A DNA stretch of 64,000 nt from Symbiodinium natans (lineage: Eukaryota; Sar; Dinophyceae; Suessiales; Symbiodiniaceae): contig CAJNDS010000358.1 of NCBI GenBank assembly GCA_905221605.1, forward strand, positions 901,001 through 965,000. Reading direction: 5' to 3'. Every line of letters starts with the position of its first letter. The stretch's first letter is position 1. This document shows, one piece after another, positions 30,661 to 40,996 of this stretch. The notes under the pieces were generated by a model. That model was not told the origin of the DNA and did not search any database. It worked only from the letters and a program-made list of their open reading frames with translations. The position numbers and the translations under genes were made by a program.

Positions 30661-31974
30661 GAGTATTTCATATCAAGGGCTGGGAGGTTTTAAAGTTAGG
30701 GGGAAGGGATGAGCACGCTGGTTTGCCACACGACCTTTCTGGCGTGCCAGATGTACAGTAACTCTGGGCCATCACCGAAGAGAAAACAGGAAAGCCTGCG
30801 GGGTTGATGGGCTTTCCTGGGTTCTGGGTTGGTGGTTTATAGAGCTTCTAGGGCTTATTGGGGTTATGGGGCACTTCATGTTGGAGTTAAAGAACTATGA
30901 ACCCTACTTATAGCTACCCATGAACCTCCCAGCAGCTGCTTCCAATGTTTGACGCGATTGATCCGTGCATGAGTGGACGGGTAACGACGCTTCTGCTTTA
31001 TTGAGGACTTCCGCCGCGTCCCGCGCCTGCGAGACCATGGCACAGGCAGCCCTCGCAATTGCGGTGTGGCCCCTGGCCATTCGCTTCTCGCTTTCGTGGC
31101 CCTCTCCCCCCCCCCCCCCCCCCCTTTATGTCGCCATCTCGCCTGGGCGCGCGGCTGCCCGACTTCGACGATGCGAGTGCGGCTTCGCAGTCGTCTTGCC
31201 GCCCTCACAACGCGAACGTAGCGACGCAGCGCGCCTTCGAAGCTAACGCATGGTCGGCAGCTTTATGCATGCAGGTCTTGATTCAGAATCTCAAGCTCAA
31301 GACATGACCGCAGCTTGACCCGAGTGCTCTAAAGCGTCTCCGATGGCCGCGGGGTACCTGGTCTATGCTACCCATACCACCTGCGATAGGCTGTCGCCTA
31401 TATATGCATGCCCAACCTGAACTGAAAGTAGGACGAGGTCCCAGTGTGCACGGTTCAGAAGACACAGCCCAGAGGATGCTTTTGTAGTACAATTATGGAA
31501 TTTGGTACCCCAAAACCCTATTTAGTATGGTTTTTGGGTACCTAATTCCAGAATAGTACTACGAAAGGACCCTCTGGGCAGGGCTGAAGCTCCAGTCACG
31601 CTGCGACAGATGGTGGCTGAGGCTTCGTTGATCTTCGTTTTGCGTTGGCCGCGCGACGTCGCACATAGTGTGCTGCATAGATGCCAGGTTCGATTGCCAC
31701 CGCGACGTCATAGCAAAAGGTTGGAGTGCCCGTGAACACGCGCGACATCTGAGCGCCCCTCGCAACTTTAAGATATCGTAGGCGCTGCACGTCGACCACG
31801 GCGGCCCAACTCAAAATCAGCGAGTCAAGGGGAAGTCTCGCTGGAGAAGCCGAACGAGAGGACCCCCGGGAGGGGCGCATGCGGTTGAGTGGGTTGAGGG
31901 TCGTGCTCCATGGATAAGGGGTCGTTATGGAATGAACGCCTTCCGCAGGGAAACCCGGGCATTCTCTTTTGTCG

Positions 31975-32560
31975 CCACAAATCGCGGCGACAAGCGCCGC
32001 GCAGTAGCTGCAAAACAAAACGGCGGCCCGCTGCAACAGCAAAAATAGCCGCGCCCCCACTGCCAACCACAAAAGCCACGGGCCAATAGAGTGATGAGTG
32101 AGTGAGCGCGCCCGCGGCGACAGCAAATGAAAAGATGCGCCCCGCAGCCACCAGCGAGTGATTGGTTGAGCGTGCTCGTGACACCAAAAACGAGGGCGTC
32201 CGCTGTGACAGCAAAAAAAGGCGGCCCCGCGGCAACAACGAAACAAAGCGTTAAGCACTCCCACTGTCACAGCAAAAAAAAAACACCAGCGAGTGAGCCT
32301 GGGAGTGCCACGGCTGCAGCCATCAGAAATGCCCCGCAGCAACAGCTCAAAAAAGGATCGCGCCCTGCTGCAACAGCAAAGCGCCCCCCCCCCCCCCCCC
32401 CCCCGCCCCCCCCCCCCCCCCCCCCCCCCCCACTGCCACTGCAACAACAACATGGGCCCGCGAGTAGTGAGTGAGCTCGCAAACGCAAAACAAAAACCGA
32501 CCCCCGACAGGGAAAGCAAAACAACAGGCGCCCCACAGCGTGTGTTTGCAGTCTCTTTTC
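31975..32560. repeat. Degenerate GC-rich minisatellite with a poly-C core
   Basis: About fifteen imperfect copies of a 30-45 base unit built from GCCCCGCAGCAACAGCAAAA. A near-continuous C run lies at 32383-32432. Long open frames on both strands come from low complexity and are not genes. Confidence 0.7.
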
Positions 32561-34739
32561 CGCGTTTTTGCGTTATTCAACCGTCCGGTCTAACCAATTT
32601 TTTGTCAACAAGAATCAGGCGTTGGAAGCGATGCATTTGGAGGCGGATCGTTTGTGCCATGACAGCCGTGTTGTCCCTGACTATTCATCCACTTGCAAAA
32701 AGCTCCTTACATATCTTACAAGGTTGGGACTTGCCAGCTGCGACAAGTGGACGCGTTCCAAGCGAGATATTTGACGAATGGGCATTCCCATCTGCTGCAT
32801 CAGCCGTATTGTTAACCATGAAGTCTGAGCCCGTCCCGAGAGTTGTCAAAAAAAATTGCCGGGCAGGCGCGCGTGTTGCTTCTCAAACGATGTGAGCCGC
32901 CTTCAGCGAGCATCACGGGAGCGGGTGTCGGGTCTTCTGACCTAGCGGAGTGGTGGGGCGCTTCTCCGTGCGGCATCGGAAATGTGCAAATTGATGCGTG
33001 CCATGCCGGTGATGCCCATGGGGTTTTAAAAAGTGATCCGGCTGCTCCGGGAACACACCTGGCCGATACGACATGATACGACATGTAAAGCTATTCTGTT
33101 TGGGTCTTTGATGCTGGTTGGAGAAACATGTGTGACGAAAAGCGAAGTTGGCTGACCCATGCATGAATACGTTGTGCACGTGTGCAGCCCTTGCCAGGCA
33201 TGCGCAAGCCTGGGTCGCTTTCCCTCACGTATCGTCGCGCGGTTCTCGGGATCGGCCCGTTCAGCCACGGTTTCGCTGACGGAAGCTCGTCATCACAGAT
33301 GCCGGCGGCATGCACATGAAACATGACATCCTGTGCAATACAACATGCAGTGTGAGCGTGGTGCTGCCTGGCATCGTGCGCACCTGCGTGGCACACCAGA
33401 ATTCCGCAAATGCGTATTCAAAGAAGATTTGTTTAAATTCTTGCGGTTCCACCACATGGCCGTGCGCACATTCTACACAGCGCGCGAAACTGGTCAAGAA
33501 TGTCGCATGCGCATGTTGTTCAAACGCAGATGCCTACGTGATGACACGTTCTTGCTTCAACGCCGTTTATCGGTGTATCGTGTGCCATAAGCGCATGATT
33601 CCTACGGAGGCCAATAATCTCAGCCCTACTTTGCCCACACACGGCAGTCCGCATGCACGCTGCACGTATCCGTGCGCACGCAGCATGGTGTTGAACATGA
33701 CCCATAAGGTCACGACGACTCACGAAGTGATCAATGCTTTGGAGATGCTTATATAGCTGTGAAAGTTGTGCCCGATGAGACCACAACGTTTTTTTCGCTG
33801 CGAAAATCGGGCATGCACGCGATGACGCGCGTTGCGTGAAGAAAACTCCAGGCGTCATCGCTGTATGAGCACGGCAAATGCTGAGACCGATGACGAGCCC
33901 AACACGTGCCAACGACCAGCAACGCGCAACTGATGATTGCCAGCGATAGCGAATGAACAGACGCAACGTCAGTGCGGCAGGCAGCAACTGCATTCCCATG
34001 CAAAGCGGTTGCCAAACTGCTAGAGCGCGCGAGCTGCAGCCCGGCGACGTCCCCTACAAATGTGGCACGTCAATGGCGTTCTCGCACAAACTCGTGGAAA
34101 CCTGTTGAGCCTAAGGCCTTGCCGTCCTAGGGCATTGCAAAATACACGAGCCACCAGACGTGGATGAGCACCATCAGCATGGCGCCCAGACAAACCGAAC
34201 TGAGCCTTGAAATCCTCACAGGCAAAAGGAACCCAACCCAACTTACCTGGCACAGCATATAACTGTGCAACAAAACTTAAACAACTAACAGTTCACGGGT
34301 CTGACTGCGCAGACATTACGAGCAAACAACCGCAAACCACGGAATTGCATGCGCCCATGCTTTACCTCGTTTTGTAGCAGCCCTCCCGCATGCAACAGCA
34401 CCGCTGTGGAGCTCGATCCGCAAGCGACTGTCCTTGCTGCATCAGCCACCGCCTCTGATGCCTCTGCGCGAGCCATTCGCCACGCAATTTGCTGTCCCTG
34501 CTGACTGCAGAGGCACCGTGCATCAATTTGGCGTGATTCATCCGGTAAATGACCCGGGGCACCGCACTGTATGATCGTGTATGCGACGTTCTGTAAATCC
34601 AGGCACAAGCGGCATCCACTTTGCAAAGCACATGCACGGTTGACACGCACAGCAGAGAGCCGATCATCATGTTGGTCCACAGTTCATTACAAACCCAGTC
34701 CCCCATCCAACCTACGGGCATCGACCACGGTGGGTAGTG

Positions 34740-35200
34740 ATGTCGCAACCTCAATAGCGCCGCGCAGTGCACATGCAATTGCAGGCGGCAGGAACACCGC
34801 CACATCGCCGCCGCCTCGACTTCGTCGCTCACGCGGCCACGCCACTCGGCGAAGCGTTATGCTGCGACGTGACACTCGTCTCCCCGTTGACACGAGAGGG
34901 AAGGCCCCCGACGGAGCCGCAATCGCCGTCGCTGAACGGCGCAAGCGCCCTGAGCTGCTGCGACCTGGCCCTCAGCGCCTCTGCATCCTAGCCTGCGAGG
35001 CCGGAGGGCGATGGAGCGCCGAGTCCCTCCGCTTCGTCACCCAACTGGCGAGGCTCAAAGAAAGAGTTCAGCGCACTCCTGCCGCCTTGCGCGGTGCCGC
35101 CAAGCAGGGTTGGCTGCGCCGCTGGTGGGGTTTGCTGAGCGTGGCTTTGCAAAGCACCCTTGCTGGCACGCTCCTCGGAGTGCCGTACGTTCACGGGGCC
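34740..35200 (+). pseudogene. Non-LTR retrotransposon fragment 1 (C-terminal region), frameshifted
   Basis: Reads HRRRLDFVAHAATPLGEALC and CDVTLVSPLT in one frame (from about 34812), then GAAIAVAERRKRPELL, RLCILACEAGGRWSAESLRF and WWGLLSVALQSTLAGTLLGV in another, so a frameshift lies near 34890-34910. These motifs (CDATLVSPLT, AERRK-x-x-YPEL, GGRW, followed by a W-rich helix) are what I recall from the C-terminal end of dinoflagellate LINE-type ORF2 proteins. Reverse transcriptase and endonuclease parts are absent. A dead 3' fragment. Confidence 0.65.
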
Positions 35201-35231
35201 ATGCCCGGCGCCCAGCTCCCCGCGCTAGCAT

Positions 35232-35851
35232 CGCCAACGGCCTTCCCCTTTGGAGTGGCGCCCAGTTGGCAGTCGGCACCACGCTCGTGTCAGCTTTGGA
35301 CTCGGCAAGGCAGGCTCGCCGTCACCAACGCCTCACAGCCGGAGCTGCCCTGCGCGTCGCTCGAAAGGCCAAAGAGCGGACATACCCCGAACTCCTCCGC
35401 TCCTCACGGTGCCGGCTGGTTGTGGTCGGGATTGAGCTCGGAGGGCGATGGAGTGACGAGGCAGCCCAGTTCATCCGACTCCTCGCTCGTAGCCGCTCCC
35501 GCGCAGCCCCTCCCCTGCTGCGATCCAGCGCCAGGGCCGCCGACGTCGCCCGCTGGTCAGCCCTCCTCTCCTTTGCAGCCGCACGAGCACTGGCCGCGAG
35601 TCTTCTCTCGCTGCCCCTCGCCAACGCCGCCAATGTTGATGGGGAAGCCTTGGAGTTGAGCGACCTCCTGGGCGCTGCCGCCTCTGAAGCGGCCCCACCC
35701 CCACCAGTCCCGAGCCGTTTGCCTCTCCGCACCTGAAGGGCCCTGGACCTCCGTCCTCCCCGCCCCGCCCCTCCCGAGCCATAGGGTGCACAGGGACCGC
35801 GGACCCTCAGGCAGGAGCAAAAAGGAGCGCCAAAAAAAAAATTAAAAAAAA
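35232..35851 (+). mobile_element. Non-LTR retrotransposon fragment 2 with A-rich tail
   Basis: One frame reads LPLWSGAQLAVGTTLVSALD, ARKAKERTYPELLRSSRCRL, VVVGIELGGRWSDEAAQFIR and SALLSFAAARALAASLLSLP to a TGA at about 35736, followed by about 90 bases and an A-rich tail (35829-35849). It is the same region as fragment 1 but from a different subfamily and it is intact in frame. The 5' truncation plus A tail is the typical form of a LINE insertion. It is placed directly downstream of fragment 1 in the same orientation. Confidence 0.7.
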
Positions 35852-35854
35852 GGC

Positions 35855-35935
35855 TTGTTGGGCTGCCCGGCGGAAGGAGGTGAACAGGGTGATCCCCTGA
35901 TGCCCGGCATGTTCTCGGTTGGCTTTGCACCTGCA
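35855..35935 (+). pseudogene. Reverse-transcriptase core fragment (non-LTR type)
   Basis: Starting four bases after the A tail of fragment 2, the frame reads GCPAEGGEQGDPLMPGMFSV and GFAPA. GGEQGDPLMP is the Q-G-D-P reverse-transcriptase motif of dinoflagellate LINEs (recalled). Only about 27 residues are recognisable, and no YADD-type motif follows. Confidence 0.55.
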
Positions 35936-36735
35936 CGGTCCTATTCGGCCCCGCTGCCGAGCCCCGGCCCAGGGCCGCCGTCTCTGCATTCGTGCAGCCC
36001 TGGTCCGCCCTCCTTGCGCGTTCCGCTGCGCAAGTTTTTTTGCCCCAGCTTCCTCACACTCCCCACTGCCCGCAAACGGACAAGGTTGAATTTCGGCAGC
36101 CTTGCCAACGATCTAGCATTTTATGATATGGCATGCTTATATATGGAACAACACGTGTTGCTTCTCAGCCACGGTTGCCATAATTCTTCGATGGAAACGA
36201 AACCGGTGTTAAAAAAAACTTTTACATGGTAAAAAAGAGCGCCAACGCTGTTGACCTGCAGGTGCGTGTTCGCGACAGCGTTTTCCAGTTGTGGCACCTT
36301 GCGAACACACACTTGTCTGTAATCATGTCAAGCCCGATGTGAATGCAATAGCCGCGCAAGGCACCACCATCCAAATGATTGGCTCACGATATGGTTACTC
36401 AGTGGATGATGGCAGTTTTGAAAAACGGAATTCAACATGGCAGCATGTGTGCATATGTGTGCTGAGGTAGTTGTGCGCATGACTACCCACGAAACTTGAC
36501 ATGCACGGCCAGCTCGGCAAACAAAGGCTACCACTGGGGAGCGGATCGCGTGGTTCCTTGGTCGATTTTGCAAACGAGCCTTGGCCACAAACTGCAACTG
36601 AGTGTGGAATGTTGGCGGGTTGAGGACTCAATGAGCCTGCCGAGCGTTGCATACCGCTTTGCGGGGAGGGGTTTCTTCCGCACATATCCTCAAGACAGCA
36701 CACTAAACCTTAAAGCGTACTAAAGCCCAAACGAT

Positions 36736-37684
36736 GTGCGACCCGCCAACTCGATTTGCACTGGTTTTGTACCGATTGCACCGTTCTGGCGACACACAGT
36801 GATTGCATTGTCGCACAATCTAAGGATGCCAGACGGATATGTGTGCTCTGTTTGGCACACCCCGCCGCCATTGCTGACTCCGGACAACATTGTCTACTCT
36901 GAGTTTTCTGCATCGTATCCTCATCTAACCCATGTAGAGACGTTCTGTGTAGTTCGCGATCCATGGGTCCGCATGATCAGCGAATTCACATGGCAGCTCG
37001 AGAACCGCGACTGGCTGCGCAGATTTGAAGGCCAACATCGCCAAAAGTCGTGTGTGGGCGTTCGCATGCCCCTTTGCTTTGTCATAGTTGGGTACCATTT
37101 TACCATTTTTAAGGGTACCTAAACCTTATAAGGAATACAAAATGCATTTTTTATATTCTCCCAACCATGAACTTGTTTGTTTGTTTGTTGCATGGTTCGG
37201 TATATTTGTTTTGGGGCGACCTAAAACAAGTATAGTATAAAAAAAAGTATAGTCACATAACGACGGTAGCTTCCTGGGACGATGTTGCGTGGCCACCCTA
37301 AGGCCTCTTCTTTGCAACAGGGATGACTTCAAGGAATCACTGCGTGCGCCTCGTTATTCCTGTGATTGCCACTTGTTGCCACAGTGGGCCTTTGTGGAAG
37401 ATGGCGGCGTAACATTTTGCAAGCACGTTCTGCCAATTGAGAACTTGTCTGCAAGCTTCAACGACCTCATGGAAAGCCTTGGAGAAATCGCGCGGCTTCC
37501 ACCAGGCAACTGGTGGAAATACAATCGTGGCAAAGCATGTGCTTCCTTGTTGAAGTTCTTGCCCACAGACGAGCTGTACAATGAAACAGCCCAGCAGGCC
37601 ATGAGAGAACACTTTGCCCTTGACTTCCTGCATTTGGGCGACTCCAGTCGAAGTTCTGTCAAAGCGCAGGCGATGCCTGCATGA
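36736..37684 (+). CDS. Sulfotransferase family 2-like protein, two exons
   Basis: Exon 1 (to about 37049) carries FCVVRDPWVRMISEFTW, the 3'-phosphosulfate-binding V-R-x-P/x-R-x-x-S motif of Golgi carbohydrate sulfotransferases, preceded by NIVYSEFSASYPHLTHVE. Exon 2 (37321-37684, acceptor CTTTGCAACAG|) gives DDFKESLRAPRYSCDCHLLP and GGVTFCKHVLPIENLSASFN, matching the later D-x-H-x-x-P-Q and K-x-E-x-L motifs of the family. Joining GTC|GTGTGT to CAG|G is in frame. The family acts on PAPS and sugar acceptors in the Golgi (known); the acceptor here is unknown. The 5' PAPS-binding loop and signal anchor are not visible, so the start at 36736 is only the first Met of exon 1 and upstream exons are likely. 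Its intron has no telomere-like repeat, unlike other genes here. Confidence 0.65.
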
Positions 37685-38490
37685 ATGCGTGGAAAAACGG
37701 CGATGGAAATCAGAGGGTGTGAGTTGTCCATTGAAACTGCAAAATCAGGATTTAGGGGTTTGGGGTTCGGGGTCCAGGGATTATAGGGTTTAGGGGCTTA
37801 GTTTAAGAACAAAAACTCACCAGTAAGCCTCTAGTCCAGGCAGCACCTGCTGAAGATGCGCACCTCCGAAGATCGCCCCGAAAACCTACTGTAGCTCTCC
37901 ATGCCCTGCAAACCCTGACCCTCAACCCGAAACCTTAAACCTTAAACCTTAAACCTTAAACCTTAAACCGAAAGTTCACCCAAAAAAGGAAAGTACAAAT
38001 CGACAGGATCCCGTGAGAATGCAACGGATCCTGGGTAATTACTGGATACCCCTCACCTATCTTTGGGTGATCTAATGAATACAGCCCAAGGGAATATTAG
38101 CAATACGGTTCTTTTTTTTTCAAGGTTCTAGGGGGAAGGGGGGGGATAGGTACTGTTGCGTGATCTAGTTGCAAGCCTCCGCAGCTAATTATTCTCGGCC
38201 ATCGCCGGAGTTGGCAATTCTTGTTGAGCCCATGAGGCCCTAACTCTCGCCCAAAATCCTGGGAAGGCCCCCTATGAGACGTCAAGTCACGTTAAGGACT
38301 GGGTAGTTAACCCTTAACCTTGTTGGTTAAACAAAATCCCAGGATTCATCTTTTTTGGGCTAGGGTATGCAGAAGCTGCTGTCCAGGAACAACGTGGAAC
38401 GGAGAACATTTTCAGGGTTAAGACGTCTGCGATGTGCTAAGGAACTGCCTTTTTGCAGTTTCGAGGTGCAAAAACTCCGCAAGAGTTGCG

Positions 38491-38577
38491 ATACGGACCC
38501 CCTAAACTAGACCCCAAATAGTAGGATTCCCTTATACTTATCGTAAGGACCCAAAAAAGGTACCCCAATTTCGCCAT
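38491..38577. mobile_element. Divergent family H inverted repeat
   Basis: GACCCCCTAAACTAGACCCC then CTTATACTTATCGTAAGGAC and AAAAAAGGTACCCC. From 37740 to 38690 no other supported exon except an open stretch at 38580-38660. Confidence 0.4.
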
Positions 38578-38699
38578 CTCTTGCGCTGGGAGGTCCAGAT
38601 TCTTGCACAGCATGCAATGCAAAGCTTGCACCCTTCTCGGCTTCTTGGGCTTCAGGTTTGGGTGGGGCCTTGCGCAAAAAAAAGATGCACCTGTGGCAG

Positions 38700-38832
38700 C
38701 GTTGAGAGCAATGAGGGGGCCATGGGAACTTCCCTGGCTTCCGCGTGCGCTCGTGTCGAACAGCCTGCTCCTACTGGTGATCATTCAGAAGATCTCCAAG
38801 CCTTCGACAGAGCCCTACTTGCGCAGGCCAGG
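38700..38832 (+). CDS. Exon, possible N-terminal extension of the CDPK
   Basis: After TGTGGCAG| the frame reads VESNEGAMGTSLASACARVE, QPAPTGDHSEDLQAFDRALL and AQA, ending at a telomere-like donor AG|GTTTCGG. Acidic and Ala/Ser-rich. A further candidate exon at about 39129-39186 (VKKGKLEDSRVQALFLQSH) lies between it and the kinase exon. Both could be the N-terminal extension of the CDPK or the end of another gene. Confidence 0.45.
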
Positions 38833-39232
38833 GTTTCGGGTTTCGGGTTTCGGGTTTCGGGTTTAGGGTTTAGGGTTTAGGGTTTAGGGTTTAGGGTTTA
38901 GGGTTTAGGGTTTAGGGTTTAGGGTTCAGGTGCACCAGAATCATTCGCACGATTGTTCACAAGTGTGTGGATCACATTTGACCTGTCTTTTCGTGCTAGT
39001 CGTTGTTGACTTGGTTGATAGCTTGTGTTGTTGCCCCTGAACCCCAAACCCTAAACCCCAAACCCTAAACCCTAAACCCCAAACCCTAAACCCTAAACCC
39101 TATAACTCTAACCCTTCTGTTCGGGCAGGTGAAGAAGGGCAAGTTGGAGGACAGCAGGGTTCAGGCTTTGTTTCTTCAGAGCCACGGTTTAGGGTTTAGG
39201 GTTTCTTCATTGTGCAGGCTGGCAGGTCAAGC

Positions 39233-39438
39233 TTGGGATGTTCCCCCCCCCTAGTCCTGAATAGGATTCTAGGATTTTTAGGAATATAGGATTATAGGAT
39301 TATAGGATTATAGGATGATAGGATTATAGGATTATAGGATTATGTGGTAGGATTGTAGGATTATAGGATTATAGGATTATAGTACCCCCTATTAGAATCC
39401 CTATGAGGGACGGTTCCTATATGGGGGGAACATCCCAA
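39233..39438 (+). mobile_element. Introner, family D, immediately before the kinase exon
   Basis: Ends TTGGGATGTTCCCCC and GGGGGAACATCCCAA. The middle has expanded into a tandem ATAGGATT array (39288-39378). It is flanked by GTCA on both sides (39226 and 39440), and removal leaves CAG|GTCACG, a GT-AG intron. Confidence 0.8.
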
Positions 39439-39439
39439 G

Positions 39440-40946
39440 GTCACGCTTTCAAGAAATCGGGTGTGCCATGCGAAGGACAACTATGAGATGTTGGAAGAGC
39501 TGGGTAGTGGCAGCTTTGGCGTTGTCAACAGGGCGAGGGACATTCGCACAAAGTGCTTGTCCATGGCGACTTTTGTTGCCGTGAAGACGATTCCGAAGAA
39601 AAAGATTTCCGACCCAAAGACCATCAAAGATGAGTTCAACGTCCTCCGTCAGCTGGACCACGCGCACATCTGCAAAGCTTATGAATGCTATGAAGATCGC
39701 CGCCACATTTACTTGGTCATGGACATATGTGCCGGAGGCACATTGCTGGAAAGCCTGTGCGTTCAGCAGCGGTTCCCTGAACCACATGCTGCAAAGATCA
39801 TGCGACAGACGCTCTCCGCTTTATCCTACCTGCACCAAGCAAACTTCATTTTCAGAGATTTGAAGACAGAAAACATCATGTTTGCAACGCCCGTGCACGA
39901 TGGAGAAGTGGGCAACATCAAGCTGATCGATTTCGGCTTGTGCTGTCCATATCGGCCTGGAGCAACTTAGTAGCTGAGTGAGTACCCTTTACACTTTTTG
40001 GGATACCATGATCCCCTAGAAACTGAATGGGGGCTTCTGAACTCAGCAACCAAGGCAAAGATCACTCGTGCGGCCGGCACCCCCTACAGCGTTGCTCCCG
40101 AGCTGGTCACTGCTCCGGTACAGTACGACCAACGGTGCCTTAGCTCAGCTGCTGGGAGTTGGGTGTGTATTTCGAGCTCGGGTCGAGGGCTCGGGTGGAG
40201 AGATCAATGCGTTTGAGGTTTCAGGCATTGGCGTAGGTCTTAGAAAAATACGTTGGTGAGCACAACTAAACTTTGGGTAGGTACACCCGAAGCCCCTCCC
40301 AAATCCTGAGCTTTACACCACAAGCACCCCTAGCACAAAGCCCTGAGCCTGAGGCCAAACCCCAAACCCCAAACCCCAAACCCTAAACCCTAAACCCTAA
40401 ACCCTAAACCCTAAACCCTGCAGAAGCTCCTCAACTCCCAAAGAACTTCACAGGTGCGACTCATGGAGCGCAGGCGTCGTGATGTTTCTGGGTCGTGCTT
40501 TGGGATCGGTTTGCTCTGTTTGGTATGCGGTTTTAGGGTTTTAGGGTTTAGGGTTTAGGGTTTGGGGTTTGGGGTTTAGGGTTTAGGGTTTAGGGTTTCG
40601 GGTTTAGGGTTTAGGGTTTACAGAAGGAACCCAGGGCGGGGTGGAAGGGGACCACATTCTCTAATAGGGTTGCTGGGCTACTAAGCCTTCCACCCCCAAG
40701 GGTTCCTTATGAGCTGTTGGGGTTTGAGATGCCCCTAAACCCTAAACCCTAAACCCTAAACCCTAAACCCTAAACCCTTGTCTTTCTTCAAGGGACTCAA
40801 GGAGGGACTCTTACAAAGGGACCTTAGGTTTTTTTTTGGGGGGGTTACTTAGGGGCTACTTAGGGTATATATGGACTCTATAAGGTATATATACATATAT
40901 ATATATATGTATATGTATATGCATATGCATATGCATATGCATATGC

Positions 40947-40996
<50 letters not shown>

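Larger units (their letters stand above)
1..30850. repeat. Field of interstitial telomere-like repeats, left part
   Basis: Runs of TTTAGGG or CCCTAAA (one to about 35 units) occur every few hundred bases in both orientations, between short unique segments many of which are exons. Degenerate units (TTTGGGG, TTCAGGG, TTTTAGGG, CCCTAAG) are common. Because orientation alternates and coding exons lie between arrays, this is interstitial, not a chromosome end. The longest and most regular arrays are listed separately. Confidence 0.95.
30870..37740. other. Island free of telomere-like repeats
   Basis: I find no TTTAGGG or CCCTAAA unit in this 6.9-kb stretch, against one every few hundred bases on both sides. 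It holds a GC-rich minisatellite, non-LTR retrotransposon fragments, a sulfotransferase-like gene and one family H-like hairpin (31495-31572, TTGGTACCCCAAAACCC). From 32560 to 34700 only weak open segments occur (for example EFRKCVFKEDLFKFLRFHHM at about 33390-33460); none can be assigned. Confidence 0.8.

Noticed and set aside
31596-32536. Open frame of about 300 codons on the minus strand and overlapping frames on the plus strand
   Set aside because: They run through a GC-rich minisatellite and a C run that encode glycine or proline homopolymers; no domain or plausible start.
34571-35659. Single 362-codon open frame as one gene
   Set aside because: The recognisable motifs switch frames at about 34900 and again at about 35235; it is two LINE fragments read through by chance.
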